Part shown: positions 5,605 to 12,596 of the stretch, piece after piece
Layout: each line of letters begins with the position of its first letter
Numbering within the stretch: the stretch's first letter is position 1
NCBI GenBank assembly: GCA_964353405.1
Contig: CAYGWJ010000240.1
Span: 1 to 14,320 of the forward strand
Length of the DNA stretch: 14,320 nucleotides
Direction of reading: 5' to 3'
Source of the DNA: JBGLNJ01 sp964353405
GTDB lineage: Bacteria; Chloroflexota; Anaerolineae; Fen-1058
Position numbers and translations under genes: made by a program
Notes under the pieces: generated by a model
What the model was told of the DNA's origin: nothing
The model's database searches: none
What the model saw: only the letters and a program-made list of their open reading frames with translations

Positions 5605-7482
5605 TTGTCTCCCGAACTGGACACCCATAAAATCACGGCTGGACTCAAGACACGCACCGGAGCGACATTAGCAATCGGACAAGTGCTACAACAACGCTAC
5701 CAGGTCCTGGGCGTGCTGGGCATGGGTGGGATGAGCGCGGTCTACCAGTCGCGTGACCTGCGCTTCCCGAACGTCACCAAGCTGTGCGCTGTGAAGGAGA
5801 TCATCAATCTCGCACGTGACCCGCAACAGCGCGCGATTGCTGTGCAAAACTTTGAGCGGGAGGCGAACATCCTGGCAACGCTGTCTCATCCAGCCATCCC
5901 GAAGGTGTATGACTATTTCAGCGAGCATGACCGCAGCTACTTGGTGATCGAATTCATCGACGGCCAGGATCTGGAGGCCTACCAGAACGAGCACGCCGGG
6001 TTACTCTCGCACGAGATGGTGCTCGACTGGGCTATTCAGCTTTGCGATGTGTTGATCTATTTGCACCGCCATGAGCCGCCCATTATATTCCGGGACATGA
6101 AGCCTTCGAACGTGATGTTGGACAAGCACGGCCAGATCCGCCTGGTGGACTTTGGCATCGCCAAGCTATTCCAGTCCGGGCAAAAGGGCACCATGATTGG
6201 CACCGAGGGGTACAGCCCGCCGGAGCAATATCGCGGCGTGGCGGACCCGCGCGGCGACATTTACGCGCTGGGTGCAACGGTGCATCACTTGTTGAGCAAG
6301 CAGGACCCGCGGGTGGAGCCGCCGTTCTCCTTTCACGAGCGGCCCATCAAAGCGGTGTACCCGGCCGTGCCGGATGCTTTTGTGGATGTCATCAACCGGG
6401 CGCTCGAATACGACGCAGAGAAACGCTGGCCAAACATCCTGGAGATGAAGGCGGCATTGGAGGCGGCGCGTGGCCCTTCCGAGCGAGGCGGCACCCGGAC
6501 GGGCACCTTTCATCTGTCCACCGGCGACATCGAGCCGATGTGGGTGTTTGCGTGCGAAGACGAGGTGCGCTCCACCCCGGCGCTGGGCGAAGGCGTCCTC
6601 TTTGTCGGCGCATACGACCACAACCTGTATGCGCTGGATTCGCACACGGGCGCGTTCCGGTGGAAGTATGCCACCGACGGCGGGCTGGCGTCTTCGCCGT
6701 GCTTCTGGCAGGATCGGGTCTTTGTCGGCTCGGAAGACCGCCTGCTCTATTGCGTCAACGCGCAGTCGGGGCGGATTGTCTGGACTTGCCCCACGCAGGG
6801 TTGCGTGCGTTCGTCGCCGAGTGTAGAATATAACCATGTGTTCTTCGGCTCGGACGATCATCACCTGTACGCGGTGAACGTCCAGTCCGGGCGTGTGGCA
6901 TGGAAAGTGGATGTCGAAGCGCAGGTGCGTTCGCGCCCGGCCATCGGTGATGAGTCTATCTACTTTGGCTGTGAGGATGGCTCAATCTACGCTGTAGACA
7001 TTCGCGGGGTCATCCGCTGGAAGTTCACCACACGGCGGGCCGTAACATCGTCGCCCGCATTATGCGAGGGCATCATTTATATCGGCTCTGGCGACCACAC
7101 AGTCTATGCGCTCGACGCACGTTCCGGGTGGGCCGTGTGGCGATTTCGAACCGGCAAAGCTGTGATCTCTTCACCGGCCGTGGAAAAGGGCACAGTGTAC
7201 GTCGGCTCGGTGGACAACAGCGTGTACGCGCTCGACGCGCGCACGGGCCGCCAGGTGTGGAAGTTTACCACCGATAATCAAGTGACGTCCTCACCTGCCC
7301 TCCTGGAAGGAGCCGTTTACTTTGGCTCGGTGGACGGCAATGTGTACAGTGTGGACGCGCGCACCGGCGCGCTGCGCTGGCGCTTCCGGACCGGCGGGCT
7401 GGTCATTTCATCGCCCGCCGTGGGGGATGGCATCATTTACGTCGGCTCGACAGACCATCGCGTGTATGCGCTGGCTGCCTGA
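5605..7482 (+). CDS. Ser/Thr protein kinase with C-terminal 8-bladed PQQ-like propeller
   Basis: Residues ~30-290 form a Hanks-type kinase: Gly-rich loop G39-M-G41-G-M-S, Lys64 (AVKEI), Glu86, catalytic loop F162-R-D164-MKPSN169, D182-FG, then GTEGYSPPEQY and DIYALG. The His of HRD is Phe, as in a common bacterial subfamily, and all catalytic residues remain, so it should be active. Residues ~310-625 carry seven full 39-40-residue repeats plus a closing one (pattern V.SSPA...G..YVGS.D..VYALDARTG...W.F.T), an 8-bladed PQQ/WD-like propeller probably closed by the MWVFACE strand at ~312. There is no membrane segment, so the protein is likely cytoplasmic. The start is TTG with AGGTAGG 7 bases upstream; no in-frame ATG precedes the Gly loop. 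First gene of the signalling operon. The ligand of the propeller is unknown. Confidence 0.93.
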   Translation: MSPELDTHKITAGLKTRTGATLAIGQVLQQRYQVLGVLGMGGMSAVYQSRDLRFPNVTKLCAVKEIINLARDPQQRAIAVQNFEREANILATLSHPAIPKVYDYFSEHDRSYLVIEFIDGQDLEAYQNEHAGLLSHEMVLDWAIQLCDVLIYLHRHEPPIIFRDMKPSNVMLDKHGQIRLVDFGIAKLFQSGQKGTMIGTEGYSPPEQYRGVADPRGDIYALGATVHHLLSKQDPRVEPPFSFHERPIKAVYPAVPDAFVDVINRALEYDAEKRWPNILEMKAALEAARGPSERGGTRTGTFHLSTGDIEPMWVFACEDEVRSTPALGEGVLFVGAYDHNLYALDSHTGAFRWKYATDGGLASSPCFWQDRVFVGSEDRLLYCVNAQSGRIVWTCPTQGCVRSSPSVEYNHVFFGSDDHHLYAVNVQSGRVAWKVDVEAQVRSRPAIGDESIYFGCEDGSIYAVDIRGVIRWKFTTRRAVTSSPALCEGIIYIGSGDHTVYALDARSGWAVWRFRTGKAVISSPAVEKGTVYVGSVDNSVYALDARTGRQVWKFTTDNQVTSSPALLEGAVYFGSVDGNVYSVDARTGALRWRFRTGGLVISSPAVGDGIIYVGSTDHRVYALAA

Positions 7483-7529
7483 GCTTGTTACGGGGTGACA
7501 GGCCGTGCCGCCCCGTGAGGAAACTGAGT

Positions 7530-8420
7530 ATGGGCTGGGTGCGCGATTTGCTAAAGAGAGGCGATACGCCCGCGAACGAAGAGTCGCCTGCCAGTGAGTT
7601 GGGCGCTTGCGCTTCAACGCGACAGCCCGTTCCACACACGCTGCAAGTGGGTCGGGCCAGCAACGTGGGCCAGGTGCGCGACCACAATGAAGATGTGTTG
7701 CTCACACTAGAGATCAACCAGCTGGGCGACCAGGCCACTGAGCCGCTGGGCTGGTTTGTTCTGGCCGATGGCATGGGTGGCCATCAGGCAGGCGAACTGG
7801 CCAGCGCCCTGGCGATGCGCGTGGTCACGTACGAGCTGCTCAACCAGGTCCTGCGGCCCTATCTGCTCAACGAAGCGCGCAATGCCTCGCAGCGTCCGTT
7901 GAGCGAAGTGATGGTCAACGCAGTCATGGCGGCGAACAAGGCCGTTCACGAGCAGGTGCAGGGCGGAGGCACGACACTCACTTGTGCGTTGATCTTGGGC
8001 AATCGAGCCTACCTGGCTCACGTGGGCGACAGCCGGGCCTATCTGTTCGCAGACAACCACCTTCGGCAAATCACGCGAGATCATTCGCTCGTGGATCGCT
8101 TGGTGGAGCTGGGTCAGATCACGCCCGGCGAGGCGATGCATCATCCGCAGCGCAATGTCCTGTATCGAGCCGTGGGTCAGGGTGACCCGTTGGAAGTGGA
8201 TACCTACGTGGAGCTCCTGCCCTCTTCGGGCCAGTACCGCCTGCTCCTGTGCTGTGACGGGCTGTGGGGATCAATCCAAGACGACCAATTATTAAAAGTG
8301 CTGCGTATGGCCGCCACACCGCAGGAAGCGTGCGACCGCCTTATTGAAGCAGCGAACGCCGCCGGTGGCAAAGACAACATCACCGCCGTGGTGATAGGGC
8401 CGCAGAGCCATTCAGGATAG
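7530..8420 (+). CDS. PP2C-family Ser/Thr protein phosphatase
   Basis: A soluble metal-dependent phosphatase of 296 residues from the ATG at 7530. The motif series is complete: VGQVRDHNED (~47-55), LADGMGGHQAGE (~78-89), AHVGDSRAYLF, ITRDHSLVDRLVELGQI, NVLYRAVGQGD, LLCCDGLWG and GGKDNITAVVI, including the aspartates that bind the two metal ions. An in-frame TTG at 7485 is possible, but ATG 7530 has GAGG 9 bases upstream and the extra 15 residues look non-conserved. The first ~35 residues are a polar tail before the catalytic fold. It lies 47 bases after the kinase and should reverse the kinase's phosphorylations. Its stop is 4 bases from the next start. Confidence 0.94.
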   Translation: MGWVRDLLKRGDTPANEESPASELGACASTRQPVPHTLQVGRASNVGQVRDHNEDVLLTLEINQLGDQATEPLGWFVLADGMGGHQAGELASALAMRVVTYELLNQVLRPYLLNEARNASQRPLSEVMVNAVMAANKAVHEQVQGGGTTLTCALILGNRAYLAHVGDSRAYLFADNHLRQITRDHSLVDRLVELGQITPGEAMHHPQRNVLYRAVGQGDPLEVDTYVELLPSSGQYRLLLCCDGLWGSIQDDQLLKVLRMAATPQEACDRLIEAANAAGGKDNITAVVIGPQSHSG

Positions 8421-8424
8421 ACCT

Positions 8425-9909
8425 ATGGACGTGTCAAACGACTTGTACGCTACGCTCGGGCTTGTACCCGACGCAACACTGGACGACATCAAAAAGGCCT
8501 ACCGGCAACTGGCTCGCCAATATCATCCAGACGCGCAAGCTGTGCCGGGCACGGCCATGTTGTTCCGCGAGATTCAAGCCGCCTACGAAGTCCTGAGTGA
8601 TCCCGACCAGCGCGCCGCCTATGACCGTGCCCGCGCTGGGGCCGGGCAGTCGCCCGCGAGTGCCTTTCAACTGCATCTGCAGCTCAGCCGCACTCTGCTG
8701 CCAACCATCCCGGAAGAGCAGATCTTGTACGTGCTTGCGAATGTTCAGGCCGGGCAGGAAAGCCACCGCCCGCAGCGGCTGCCCTTGAACCTGTGCCTTG
8801 TGATTGATCGCAGCACTTCTATGCAGGGAGCGCGCCTCGATCAAGTCAAGGCCGCCACCAACCAGCTTTTGGAAACGCTTAGCCCCGACGACACATTTGG
8901 CGCCGTCACCTTCAGCGATCATGCGGAGACGGTCTGGCCGAATCAGCCGGCGGGTGATTCCATGCGCGCCAAGTCCAAGATCGCCGCCATTCAGGCCAGC
9001 GGCGGGACGGAAATCTTGCAGGGGATGGCCGTCGGGCTGGCTGAACTGGAAAAATGCCGCCGGATGAGGGCGATCAACCACCTGGTGTTGCTCACCGACG
9101 GCCAGACGTATGGCGACGAGGAGCAATGCCTGGCAGCGGCGATTGAGGCCAAAAAGCACGGCATCAGCATCACGTGCATGGGCTTGGGCGACGACTGGAA
9201 CGACACGTTGCTGGATGCCATCGCGATGCGCAGCGGCGGCACCTCGGCCTACGTCGCGAATGCCAACGACGTGCAGCGCATCTTTCAGGATCAACTGCAC
9301 GGTTTAGACACGCTGTACGCAACGGACGTGGAGTGGATCGTGCGCGAAGCAGAAGGCATCTCGCTCAAGAGCGCCTTTCGCTTGACGCCCTACCTGGTTC
9401 GCCTGACGCCGGACCGGGACGTGATTGGGCTGGGCACGCTGCCCACGGACAATTCGATTCAATTGCTGATGGAGTTTGTGGTCGGCACGCACGCGGCCGG
9501 GTCGCATCGCCTGGCCCAGTTCGAGTTGAGAGGTGATCTCCCAGCGCTGGATCGCAAAGGGGAAAACGTGCGCATGGATTTGACCGTGCAGTTCGCCCCC
9601 CCCAATCCCAACATGCCGCAGACCGTCCCGCCGGCCATCCTTAGCGCGCTGGCCAAGATCACGATCTTTCAAATGCAAGAGAATGCGTGGAAGTCGCTGG
9701 AAAAGGGTGATGTGGTCGAAGCCACCCGTCGGCTTGAGACGATGGCGACGCGCTTGCTGGACCTGGGCGAGCACCAGTTGGCGCGCGCGGCGTTGTTGGA
9801 AGCCGGTCGCCTGGCCCGTAGTGGTCACCTCTCCCCGGCCGGGCGCAAGACCATCAAGTATGGAACTCGCAGTCTATCCTTAGCACCGCAGGAGCGTCGC
9901 CATGATTGA
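8425..9909 (+). CDS. J-domain (DnaJ N-terminus) fused to a VWA domain protein
   Basis: Residues ~5-70 are a J domain: LYATLGLVPDATLDDIKKAY, the Hsp70-activating tripeptide H34-P-D36 and YEVLSDPDQRAAYDRA. Residues ~118-295 are a VWA fold with a full metal-ion-dependent adhesion site: D128-x-S130-x-S132, T195 (GGTEIL) and D225 (LLTDGQT). The remainder (~300-494) contains a beta-rich segment and a helical tail (GDVVEATRRLETMATRLLDLGE) like that of many bacterial VWA proteins such as YfbK. There is no signal peptide or membrane segment, so the protein is cytoplasmic. AGGA lies 7 bases before the ATG; the next gene overlaps its 3' end by 8 bases. Probably a scaffold linking the kinase/phosphatase pair to a client and, through the J domain, to DnaK (inference). 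The fusion is unusual. Confidence 0.92.
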   Translation: MDVSNDLYATLGLVPDATLDDIKKAYRQLARQYHPDAQAVPGTAMLFREIQAAYEVLSDPDQRAAYDRARAGAGQSPASAFQLHLQLSRTLLPTIPEEQILYVLANVQAGQESHRPQRLPLNLCLVIDRSTSMQGARLDQVKAATNQLLETLSPDDTFGAVTFSDHAETVWPNQPAGDSMRAKSKIAAIQASGGTEILQGMAVGLAELEKCRRMRAINHLVLLTDGQTYGDEEQCLAAAIEAKKHGISITCMGLGDDWNDTLLDAIAMRSGGTSAYVANANDVQRIFQDQLHGLDTLYATDVEWIVREAEGISLKSAFRLTPYLVRLTPDRDVIGLGTLPTDNSIQLLMEFVVGTHAAGSHRLAQFELRGDLPALDRKGENVRMDLTVQFAPPNPNMPQTVPPAILSALAKITIFQMQENAWKSLEKGDVVEATRRLETMATRLLDLGEHQLARAALLEAGRLARSGHLSPAGRKTIKYGTRSLSLAPQERRHD

Positions 9910-10408
9910 GTGCCCTTCGTGTGGACGCCAGCATCGGCCTGGCACATTGTTCTGCAGCGAATGCGGGGTGTATCTGCTCACCGGCGGACCACTTCGCACT
10001 GAACCCCTGCCCGAGTCGGATTTGCCGGCCAGCCGCGCCGACCCATGGGCAACCAGCACGCCAGGCGCGGCGGAAACGGCAGTGGTCACGCTGACGATCA
10101 CCGTGGTGGCGAGCGGGCGGCAACTGCCCCTTACCGGCAGCAACGAGTTCGTGCTGGGCCGCCTGGACGCCACGCGCGGCGTTTTCCCGGACGTGGACCT
10201 CACGCCGGACGGCGGGCTGGAGGGTGGCGTGTCGCGCCGCCATGCACGCATCCAGCGGCAGCGCACCCAGTTCTTTATCGAAGACCTGGGCAGCGCTAAC
10301 GGCACGTTCCTCAACGGCCAGCGACTCACGCCTTACCTGCCGCATCCGTTGCACGACGGCGACGAGTTGCAGATCGGCCGCATCCGCCTTCAAATCGGCA
10401 TTCACTAA
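9902..10408 (+). CDS. Zinc-ribbon plus FHA domain protein
   Basis: The 168-residue protein starts with a CPSC...CSEC zinc ribbon (C4, C7, C18, C21), then a Pro/Ala-rich linker (~30-60) and a C-terminal FHA domain (~65-168). The phosphothreonine-binding motifs are intact: G86-R87, S111-RRH114, and DLGSANGTFLNG with N133-G134 and N138. FHA domains read phosphothreonine, so this is the likely receiver of the upstream kinase's signal, either on the kinase itself or on a partner. The ATG overlaps the VWA gene by 8 bases and has GGAG 8 bases upstream, showing tight coupling. No output domain is present, so it is presumably an adaptor. Confidence 0.93.
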   Translation: MIECPSCGRQHRPGTLFCSECGVYLLTGGPLRTEPLPESDLPASRADPWATSTPGAAETAVVTLTITVVASGRQLPLTGSNEFVLGRLDATRGVFPDVDLTPDGGLEGGVSRRHARIQRQRTQFFIEDLGSANGTFLNGQRLTPYLPHPLHDGDELQIGRIRLQIGIH

Positions 10409-10432
10409 GTCGCACTTGGGAGCAACGCATCC

Positions 10433-10678
10433 ATGCCCTATACCGTCCTGATTCATGTGGCCAACGAAGACGCCATCCTGGCCGATGTCGAGGAACTGCC
10501 CAACCCCAGCGACCAGACCGTGCGTTGCAGCAACGTCCGCCGCCGCGACGGCAAGGACGTTCACTATGTGGACGCTCAGGCCGTTTCGTTTTTCTTTCCC
10601 TGGCACCGCATCAACCTGATCGAGGTCATCGGCGGCGAGGAGGAAGGCGAGATCATTGGCTTTGTCCGCGAGAGGTAG
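10433..10678 (+). CDS. 81-residue protein of unknown function, last gene of the signalling operon
   Basis: The product begins MPYTVLIHVANEDAILADVE and ends EEEGEIIGFVRER. It looks like a compact all-beta or alpha/beta cytoplasmic domain, with no signal peptide, membrane segment or cysteine cluster. A central FFFPWHRINLIEVI segment suggests beta strands, and the acidic tail loop (GGEEEGE) precedes the last strand. It starts 24 bases after the FHA gene with GGGAG 10 bases upstream, and codon use matches its neighbours. I do not recognise the family. Its position suggests it is part of the kinase/phosphatase/VWA/FHA module. The stop codon lies within the first unit of a heptamer tandem repeat. 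Confidence 0.75.
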   Translation: MPYTVLIHVANEDAILADVEELPNPSDQTVRCSNVRRRDGKDVHYVDAQAVSFFFPWHRINLIEVIGGEEEGEIIGFVRER

Positions 10679-10711
10679 TGGTTAGTGGCAAGTGGCAAGT
10701 GGTTAGTGGCA
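10677..10711. repeat. Five-unit heptanucleotide tandem repeat
   Basis: Five exact 7-base units in the order AGTGGTT, AGTGGCA, AGTGGCA, AGTGGTT, AGTGGCA. The array starts inside the TAG stop of the upstream gene. A sixth unit, AGTGGTT, reappears at 10740-10746 after the hairpin element at 10712-10739, as if that element had split the array. Confidence 0.8.
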
Positions 10712-10739
10712 ACCCCCAGGGTACCCTCCCTTGAGGGGT
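10712..10739 (-). repeat. Short palindromic repeat, copy 1
   Basis: On the minus strand this reads ACCCCTCAAGGG, AGGGTACCCTGGGGG: the same element as the copies at 12681, 13834 and 13932 but with four extra bases (AGGG) in the middle. AGGGTACCCT is a perfect palindrome, and CCCTTGAGGGG can form a second hairpin. It interrupts the AGTGGTT/AGTGGCA array and could act as an end-of-operon hairpin, although no T-run follows. Confidence 0.6.
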
Positions 10740-10825
10740 AGTGGTTAGACGCTGGTCACTTCCACTGTCCACCGTTACGCCCACGAGGGGCTAAACTACA
10801 CCTCTCCGACAGACTGCTAGCCACT

Positions 10826-10831
10826 TATACT
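10826..10831 (+). promoter_or_regulatory. Possible -10 box directly before the response regulator
   Basis: TATACT ends 4 bases before the ATG at 10836, and no Shine-Dalgarno is present. This fits a leaderless transcript, but no convincing -35 is found and the spacing is 1-2 bases short, so it is tentative. Confidence 0.25.
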
Positions 10832-10835
10832 GACC

Positions 10836-11591
10836 ATGCCTGAGGAAGCCAAAAAGCTCATTCTGGTCGTAGACGACGAGCCTCGGATAATCCAGTTCAT
10901 TCGCATGAACCTGGAACTGGAGGGCTATCGCCTCACGCAGGCCAGCCATGGGCTGGAGGCCTTGAACAAAACCCGCGATGAACTCCCCGACCTCGTCATT
11001 CTCGACGTGATGATGCCAGAGTTGGATGGCTTTGAGACGCTCAAGCTGCTGCGCCAAGTCTCTAGCGTGCCCGTCATCATGCTCACCGTCAAGGCCGACG
11101 AGGAGGACAAGGTCAAAGGGCTGGGTCTGGGCGCGGACGATTACGTGACCAAGCCATTCAGCCCGCGCGAGTTGGCTCAGCGCGTCAAGGCGGTGCTGCG
11201 ACGAACGGAAGCCCCCGCACCCGTCGGCGTTGGGTACAACGCGAAATCTATCCTCAGGATTGACGACTATTTGCAGATTGACTTTAACCGCCGCATCGTC
11301 ATTGCGGGCGGCAAAGAGGTCAAGCTGCGTCCCACCGAGTATCGCCTCTTGTACCACCTCATCAACAATCCCGGCTGGGTGCTGACGCACGAGCAACTGC
11401 TGTCCAAGGTCTGGGGGTACGAGTACCGCGAAGAGTCGCAGTACCTGCGGCTCTATATCACGTATCTCCGCCAAAAGATCGAGCCCGACCCGGCTCACCC
11501 GCGCTATATCCTCACCGAGCGCGGCGTAGGCTATCGCTTTGTGGAGTGGAAGCACGCCGGCGCAGCCGCAGCGTTGGGTACAACGGCATAA
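10836..11591 (+). CDS. OmpR/PhoB-family response regulator
   Basis: Residues ~8-122 are a receiver domain with the acidic pair D13-D14, phospho-acceptor D57 (VILDVMMPELDG), T84 and K106 (KPFSPRE). Residues ~140-235 are a winged-helix DNA-binding domain with the OmpR-type LRPTEYRLLYHLINNPG, SKVWGYEY, ITYLRQKIEPDP and GVGYRF motifs. The protein should be a phosphorylation-dependent transcription factor in the cytoplasm. No histidine kinase gene lies next to it, making it an orphan within this window. It follows a 157-base spacer packed with repeats, has no Shine-Dalgarno, and may be read from a leaderless message. A short Ala-rich tail (AGAAAALGTTA) follows the wing. Target genes are unknown. 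Confidence 0.95.
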   Translation: MPEEAKKLILVVDDEPRIIQFIRMNLELEGYRLTQASHGLEALNKTRDELPDLVILDVMMPELDGFETLKLLRQVSSVPVIMLTVKADEEDKVKGLGLGADDYVTKPFSPRELAQRVKAVLRRTEAPAPVGVGYNAKSILRIDDYLQIDFNRRIVIAGGKEVKLRPTEYRLLYHLINNPGWVLTHEQLLSKVWGYEYREESQYLRLYITYLRQKIEPDPAHPRYILTERGVGYRFVEWKHAGAAAALGTTA

Positions 11592-11634
11592 GCCACAATC
11601 GCAGATCGAGCCAAGCGCACTCACAGAATCACCT

Positions 11635-11760
11635 ATGCTTTTCTCCAAATTCAGTCATCCATCTGGCCTTGTCGGCAGGCTGGTCTCTGCGCCTTTGCTG
11701 AACAAAGGAAATGCCGGTTTGAACCAGGTTACTTTTGACAGCACGGGCAGCAAGTCATGA
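11635..11760 (+). pseudogene. Probable 5' remnant of a SAM-dependent methyltransferase gene
   Basis: A 41-codon ORF encodes MLFSKFSHPSGLVGRLVSAP followed by LLNKGNAGLNQVTFDSTGSKS. The pattern F.HPSGL.GRLV...LNKGNA.LN is, from memory, like the N-terminus of a group of class I methyltransferases, upstream of the SAM-binding GxGxG motif, but the rest of the domain is absent. Its TGA overlaps the ATG of the carotenoid gene (ATGA). There is no Shine-Dalgarno. A deletion may have joined the 5' end of a methyltransferase gene to the carotenoid gene. It could instead be a chance ORF or a coupling peptide. Confidence 0.4.
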
Positions 11761-12596
11761 GACTCCAACAACGCCTTCTCCTGGGTCTGGCCACTTTTTT
11801 CCTGGGTGTCTTTATCTACCAGGGCATCTTGCGCGCGCTATTGCTCCCGGCCGTGGCGCTGCCCGGCGTGCCCGGCGGCATCGGCATGCTGACCGTGATC
11901 TTGATGCTCTTTAGCTTCTTTCACGCCACGTACACGCTCGGCTGGCGGCACAACCTCACCTTTTTCGCCTTGAGCGCCGTCATCTCCTGGGCCTTTGAGC
12001 AGGCCGGCGTGGCCACGGGCCTGGTCTACGGAGCCTATCACTACACCGACGCGCTGGGGCCAAAACTCGGCCACGTCCCATTCCTCATCCCCATCGCCTG
12101 GTTCATGATGATCTATCCCAGCTACATCATCGCCAATCTCATCGCTCAGGGAAAGCCGACCGGCACTCGTGGCAGCCTGGGGCGCGTCGCGTGGCTCGCG
12201 TTCCTGAGTGGGGTGGTGATGACAGCGTGGGATCTAGTCGTTGACCCAGGCCTTTCCGGCGCAGTCCACCGGGCGTGGGTGTGGGAGATAAGTGGCCCGT
12301 ATTTTGGTGTGCCCACCCAGAATTTCGTGGGCTGGCTGCTGACGACGTTCACCGTGTACCTGTGCTATCGCCTGTTAGAGCGAAGGTTCAGCCCGCACGC
12401 GGCGGGGCCGGTGACCGTCGTCATCGCCGCCATGCCGGTGGCGGCCTACGGCGCGATGATGCTTTCCAACATGGTGCGCAGCGACCCGCCCGCGCTGGTG
12501 GTGGTTGCGCCATTTGCCATGGGGCTTCCGCTGATAGCCGCCATCGAGCGATTGTGGTATCATCAGGCCGAGATTGAGACCAGCCCACGGGCATGA
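11757..12596 (+). CDS. cruF: CruF-like carotenoid biosynthesis membrane protein
   Basis: The 279-residue, mostly hydrophobic protein has about 7 membrane helices. Conserved polar motifs lie between or inside them: FEQAGVATGLVYGAYHYTDA (~80-99), LGPKLGHVPFLIPIAWFMM-YPSY (~100-123), TAWDLVVDP (~156-164) and SGPYFGVPTQNFVGW (~179-193). These match the Caroten_synth family, which includes the C-50/C-40 carotenoid 1',2'-hydratase CruF. The acidic residues in the motifs (E81, D98, D160, D163) are candidates for the active site. The expected reaction is water addition to a terminal psi-end double bond of an acyclic carotenoid in the membrane. Other carotenoid genes are absent from the window. The ATG overlaps a methyltransferase remnant and has only a weak Shine-Dalgarno (GGG). 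Confidence 0.85.
   Translation: MRLQQRLLLGLATFFLGVFIYQGILRALLLPAVALPGVPGGIGMLTVILMLFSFFHATYTLGWRHNLTFFALSAVISWAFEQAGVATGLVYGAYHYTDALGPKLGHVPFLIPIAWFMMIYPSYIIANLIAQGKPTGTRGSLGRVAWLAFLSGVVMTAWDLVVDPGLSGAVHRAWVWEISGPYFGVPTQNFVGWLLTTFTVYLCYRLLERRFSPHAAGPVTVVIAAMPVAAYGAMMLSNMVRSDPPALVVVAPFAMGLPLIAAIERLWYHQAEIETSPRA

Noticed and set aside
6085..6110. Kinase might be a pseudokinase because HRD is FRD
   Set aside because: Only the His is changed; the catalytic Asp164, Lys166, Asn169, Lys64 and DFG Asp182 are all present, and FRD is common in active bacterial kinases.
6166..6864. 232-codon minus-strand ORF opposite the kinase
   Set aside because: Antisense to a gene with complete kinase and propeller motifs; composition is typical of a GC-rich mirror frame.
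8434..9300. 288-codon minus-strand ORF opposite the J-VWA gene
   Set aside because: No motifs or ribosome-binding site, and it coincides with the strongly supported J and VWA domains on the plus strand.
10677..10746. Possible CRISPR array
   Set aside because: The repeat unit is only 7 bases with no spacers, and there are no cas genes in the window.
10791..11648. 285-codon minus-strand ORF opposite the response regulator
   Set aside because: Entirely explained by the response regulator on the plus strand; no family features.
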